NCBI GenBank assembly: GCA_030584085.1
Contig: CP129490.1
Location: 3,319,511-3,383,510 of the forward strand
DNA: 64,000 nucleotides
From: Melioribacteraceae bacterium
GTDB lineage: Bacteria > Bacteroidota > Ignavibacteria > Ignavibacteriales > Melioribacteraceae
Reading direction: 5' to 3'
Below are positions 62,450-64,000 of this stretch, in pieces; position 1 is the stretch's first letter, and each line of letters opens with the position of its first letter. The notes under the pieces are model-generated. The model saw only the letters and a list, made by a program, of their open reading frames with translations. It was not told the origin of the DNA and made no database searches. The position numbers and the translations under genes were made by a program.

Positions 62450-63351
62450 TTTATTTTCTCTTTATATAGTTGATACAAATCATCGTTTTCAGGAATAGCA
62501 CCATGAATTTTGCAAATCTCGCCAGCGAACTCCGAAGCAAACATGTTTATCCTATCCAGATCCCAATCCCTTAAATATCCAAGACACATCATTGCCGAAT
62601 ATGCATCACCGGCACCAACTGTATCAGCTATTTTATTAATTTCCACTTTATAGTAGCTTTCTGAATCTTCACGAAACAGATATGCGCCTTTATGGCCAAG
62701 AGTAACACAAAGCAAATCCAAATCGAAATGATTCCGAATTCTTTTTGAAGAAGCCATAATTTCATCTTTTACATTAAATAATAGATATGTCACCAACTCT
62801 AATTCGGCTTCATTTAATTTGACAACATTACTTCTATTAAGTGTCTTTTCAATTACTTGTTTTGAATAGAAATTTTGCCGAATGTTTAAATCACAAAAGA
62901 CTTTCCGCTTCATTTCAAGTGTTTTTTTTATTGTTTCGCGCGAAACTGTGTTTCGTTGAGCAAGAGTTCCGACATATAATAGATTTGAGTTTTGAATCAG
63001 ATTCACAATAGTGTCGTTCAGTTGAATATTATCATATGCTCGATTGTTAAGAATTTCAAACGATGGGATTTTATTATCATCTAAAAGTACTTTCACAATT
63101 CCGGATTCAAACTTCTCATCTATTTGAATAAAATCTGTATTAATATTTTTCTCTTCCAAATAATTTAGAATTTCCTTACCGTCTGAATCATTACCAATTC
63201 TTGAAATGATTCTTCCATTGCCAACTAGTTTTTCGATGTGATAAATGAAATTAAAGGGTGCACCACCAAGTTTTTTATGAGTTGGATAAACATCAAAGAG
63301 AATTTCCCCAACCGCTGTTATATATTTTTCATTTGAACTTAGCTGTTGCAT
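62446..63351 (-). CDS. frk: fructokinase (PfkB family)
   Basis: A 301-residue ribokinase-fold sugar kinase. Conserved PfkB parts: the substrate-binding GGAPFNFIYHIEKL near the N-terminus, NRSNVVKLNEAEL in the middle and the catalytic DTVGAGDAYSAMM (D249). It phosphorylates fructose, here likely to channel fructose released by sucrose synthase into fructose-6-phosphate for the SPS next door. It is the first gene of the three-gene operon, and each junction overlaps by 1-4 bases. Confidence 0.9.
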   Translation of the reverse strand: MQQLSSNEKYITAVGEILFDVYPTHKKLGGAPFNFIYHIEKLVGNGRIISRIGNDSDGKEILNYLEEKNINTDFIQIDEKFESGIVKVLLDDNKIPSFEILNNRAYDNIQLNDTIVNLIQNSNLLYVGTLAQRNTVSRETIKKTLEMKRKVFCDLNIRQNFYSKQVIEKTLNRSNVVKLNEAELELVTYLLFNVKDEIMASSKRIRNHFDLDLLCVTLGHKGAYLFREDSESYYKVEINKIADTVGAGDAYSAMMCLGYLRDWDLDRINMFASEFAGEICKIHGAIPENDDLYQLYKEKIK

Positions 63352-63438
63352 AGTTTTTCATTATACAAAAAAATATGGAATTCATCAAAAAATGGAGTTG
63401 TAGTAAGTTATTATCCAATTTTATTAATAATTTTTAGA

Positions 63439-64000
63439 ATGAAATTCAGAACAGAAATCCAGATTGAACCAAGCAAAAGAAAAATTGAACACAATGACTC
63501 AATCTTTACCATTGGTTCATGTTTTGCTGAAAATGTAGGTGAGTTTTTCCAAAAGTATAAATTCAAGTCTATGATTAATCCCTTTGGTGTTTTGTACAAT
63601 ACCGCTTCTATTAAGAACGCCATTGAGTTTACAAAAAATGAAAAGGTTTTCACTATTGATGACCTGGTATTTCATCAAAGTGAATGGCATAGTTTTTATC
63701 ATCATAGTGATTTTTCTCATCACGAAAGTGAAATAATTTTGCAAAGGATTAATAATAAATTTAAGGTAGTTCGTTCGTTTTTAGAAAATGTTAACTGGTT
63801 TATAATTTCATTAGGAACTTCCTTTGTTTATCGTCATATAGAAAAAGATATTTTAGTTTCTAATTGTCATAAAATACCGCAAGGAAATTTTCAAAAAGAA
63901 TTTTTGTCTGTTCAAGAAAATGTATCATATTTATCTGAGTTAATAACCTTGATCAGAGAAGTAAATTCAAATGTAAGTTTTGTGCTTACTGTTTCTCCGG
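63439..64000 (+). CDS. GSCFA-domain protein (partial, runs off the right edge)
   Basis: From the ATG at 63439 an open frame of 187 codons reaches the end of the window without a stop. The product contains FTIGSCFAENVGEFFQKYKF, the FGVLYNTASI block, FHQSEWHSFYHHSDFSH and FIISLGTSFVYRH, which match the GSCFA family, a GDSL/SGNH-hydrolase-related group named for the GSCFA motif. Members may be esterases acting on acylated glycans; the function is not firmly known. It diverges from the fructokinase gene, with an 87-base gap. Confidence 0.85.
   Translation, partial: MKFRTEIQIEPSKRKIEHNDSIFTIGSCFAENVGEFFQKYKFKSMINPFGVLYNTASIKNAIEFTKNEKVFTIDDLVFHQSEWHSFYHHSDFSHHESEIILQRINNKFKVVRSFLENVNWFIISLGTSFVYRHIEKDILVSNCHKIPQGNFQKEFLSVQENVSYLSELITLIREVNSNVSFVLTVSP

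Noticed and set aside
63517-63744. - strand frames at the right edge
   Set aside because: They are shadows of the GSCFA gene on the + strand, which is cut by the window end.
1-64000. CRISPR arrays, tRNA and rRNA genes
   Set aside because: No regularly spaced identical repeats and no cloverleaf or rRNA-like stretches were seen by eye. A covariance-model search would be needed for certainty.

Overview
This AT-rich window looks like chromosome from a free-living member of the Bacteroidota/Ignavibacteriota side of the FCB group. The best fit is an Ignavibacteria-like organism. This is an inference from three secreted proteins with type IX (Por) secretion C-terminal domains carrying the NYPNPFNPxTxI motif, many large PAS-type and propeller-type sensor kinases, TAxxTTTG-like promoter boxes, and intergenic palindromes typical of such genomes. 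I saw no tRNA, rRNA, CRISPR array, insertion sequence or prophage.

Layout. 1-5.6 kb: a PstS-like phosphate-binding lipoprotein faces a minus-strand cluster holding an OmpR/PhoB-type two-component system, a secreted HEAT-like protein and a secreted protein with two GH2-type sugar-binding folds. Both secreted genes are preceded by arrays of TTGTCA-like repeats spaced about 10 bp apart. 5.5-8.7 kb: a 35-residue membrane peptide, an M15 peptidase, a Cas4-like/exonuclease DUF2779 protein and a MntA/HepT toxin-antitoxin pair. 8.7-16.5 kb: the alpha-2-macroglobulin/PBP1C pair. 16.7-34 kb: sensor kinases, T9SS-secreted proteins and an M14 peptidase. 34-37.6 kb: DoxX, an SSS transporter and DUF72.

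37.7-43.2 kb is the most unusual stretch. The alternative DNA polymerase III alpha subunit normally paired with a Y-family polymerase is cut in two at the palm/fingers boundary. The N-terminal half, with all three catalytic aspartates, lies on the + strand directly behind dinB. The C-terminal half, with fingers and OB fold, lies 2.1 kb away on the - strand. An NYN-domain RNase-like gene sits between them. One inversion of about 3.8 kb would explain the arrangement, and palindromes lie near both presumed breakpoints.

43-56 kb holds serC-DUF1015, envelope proteins, a kinase-fold protein overlapping a diaminopropionate ammonia-lyase gene whose reading frame runs through its own terminator, a class D beta-lactamase, an enoyl-CoA hydratase, a HAD phosphatase, class II aldolase, a B12-binding radical SAM protein, DUF1761 and an isoaspartyl peptidase. 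56.4-63.4 kb holds a secreted GH18 protein and a translationally coupled sucrose operon (fructokinase, sucrose-phosphate synthase/phosphatase, sucrose synthase). A GSCFA-domain gene runs off the right edge.
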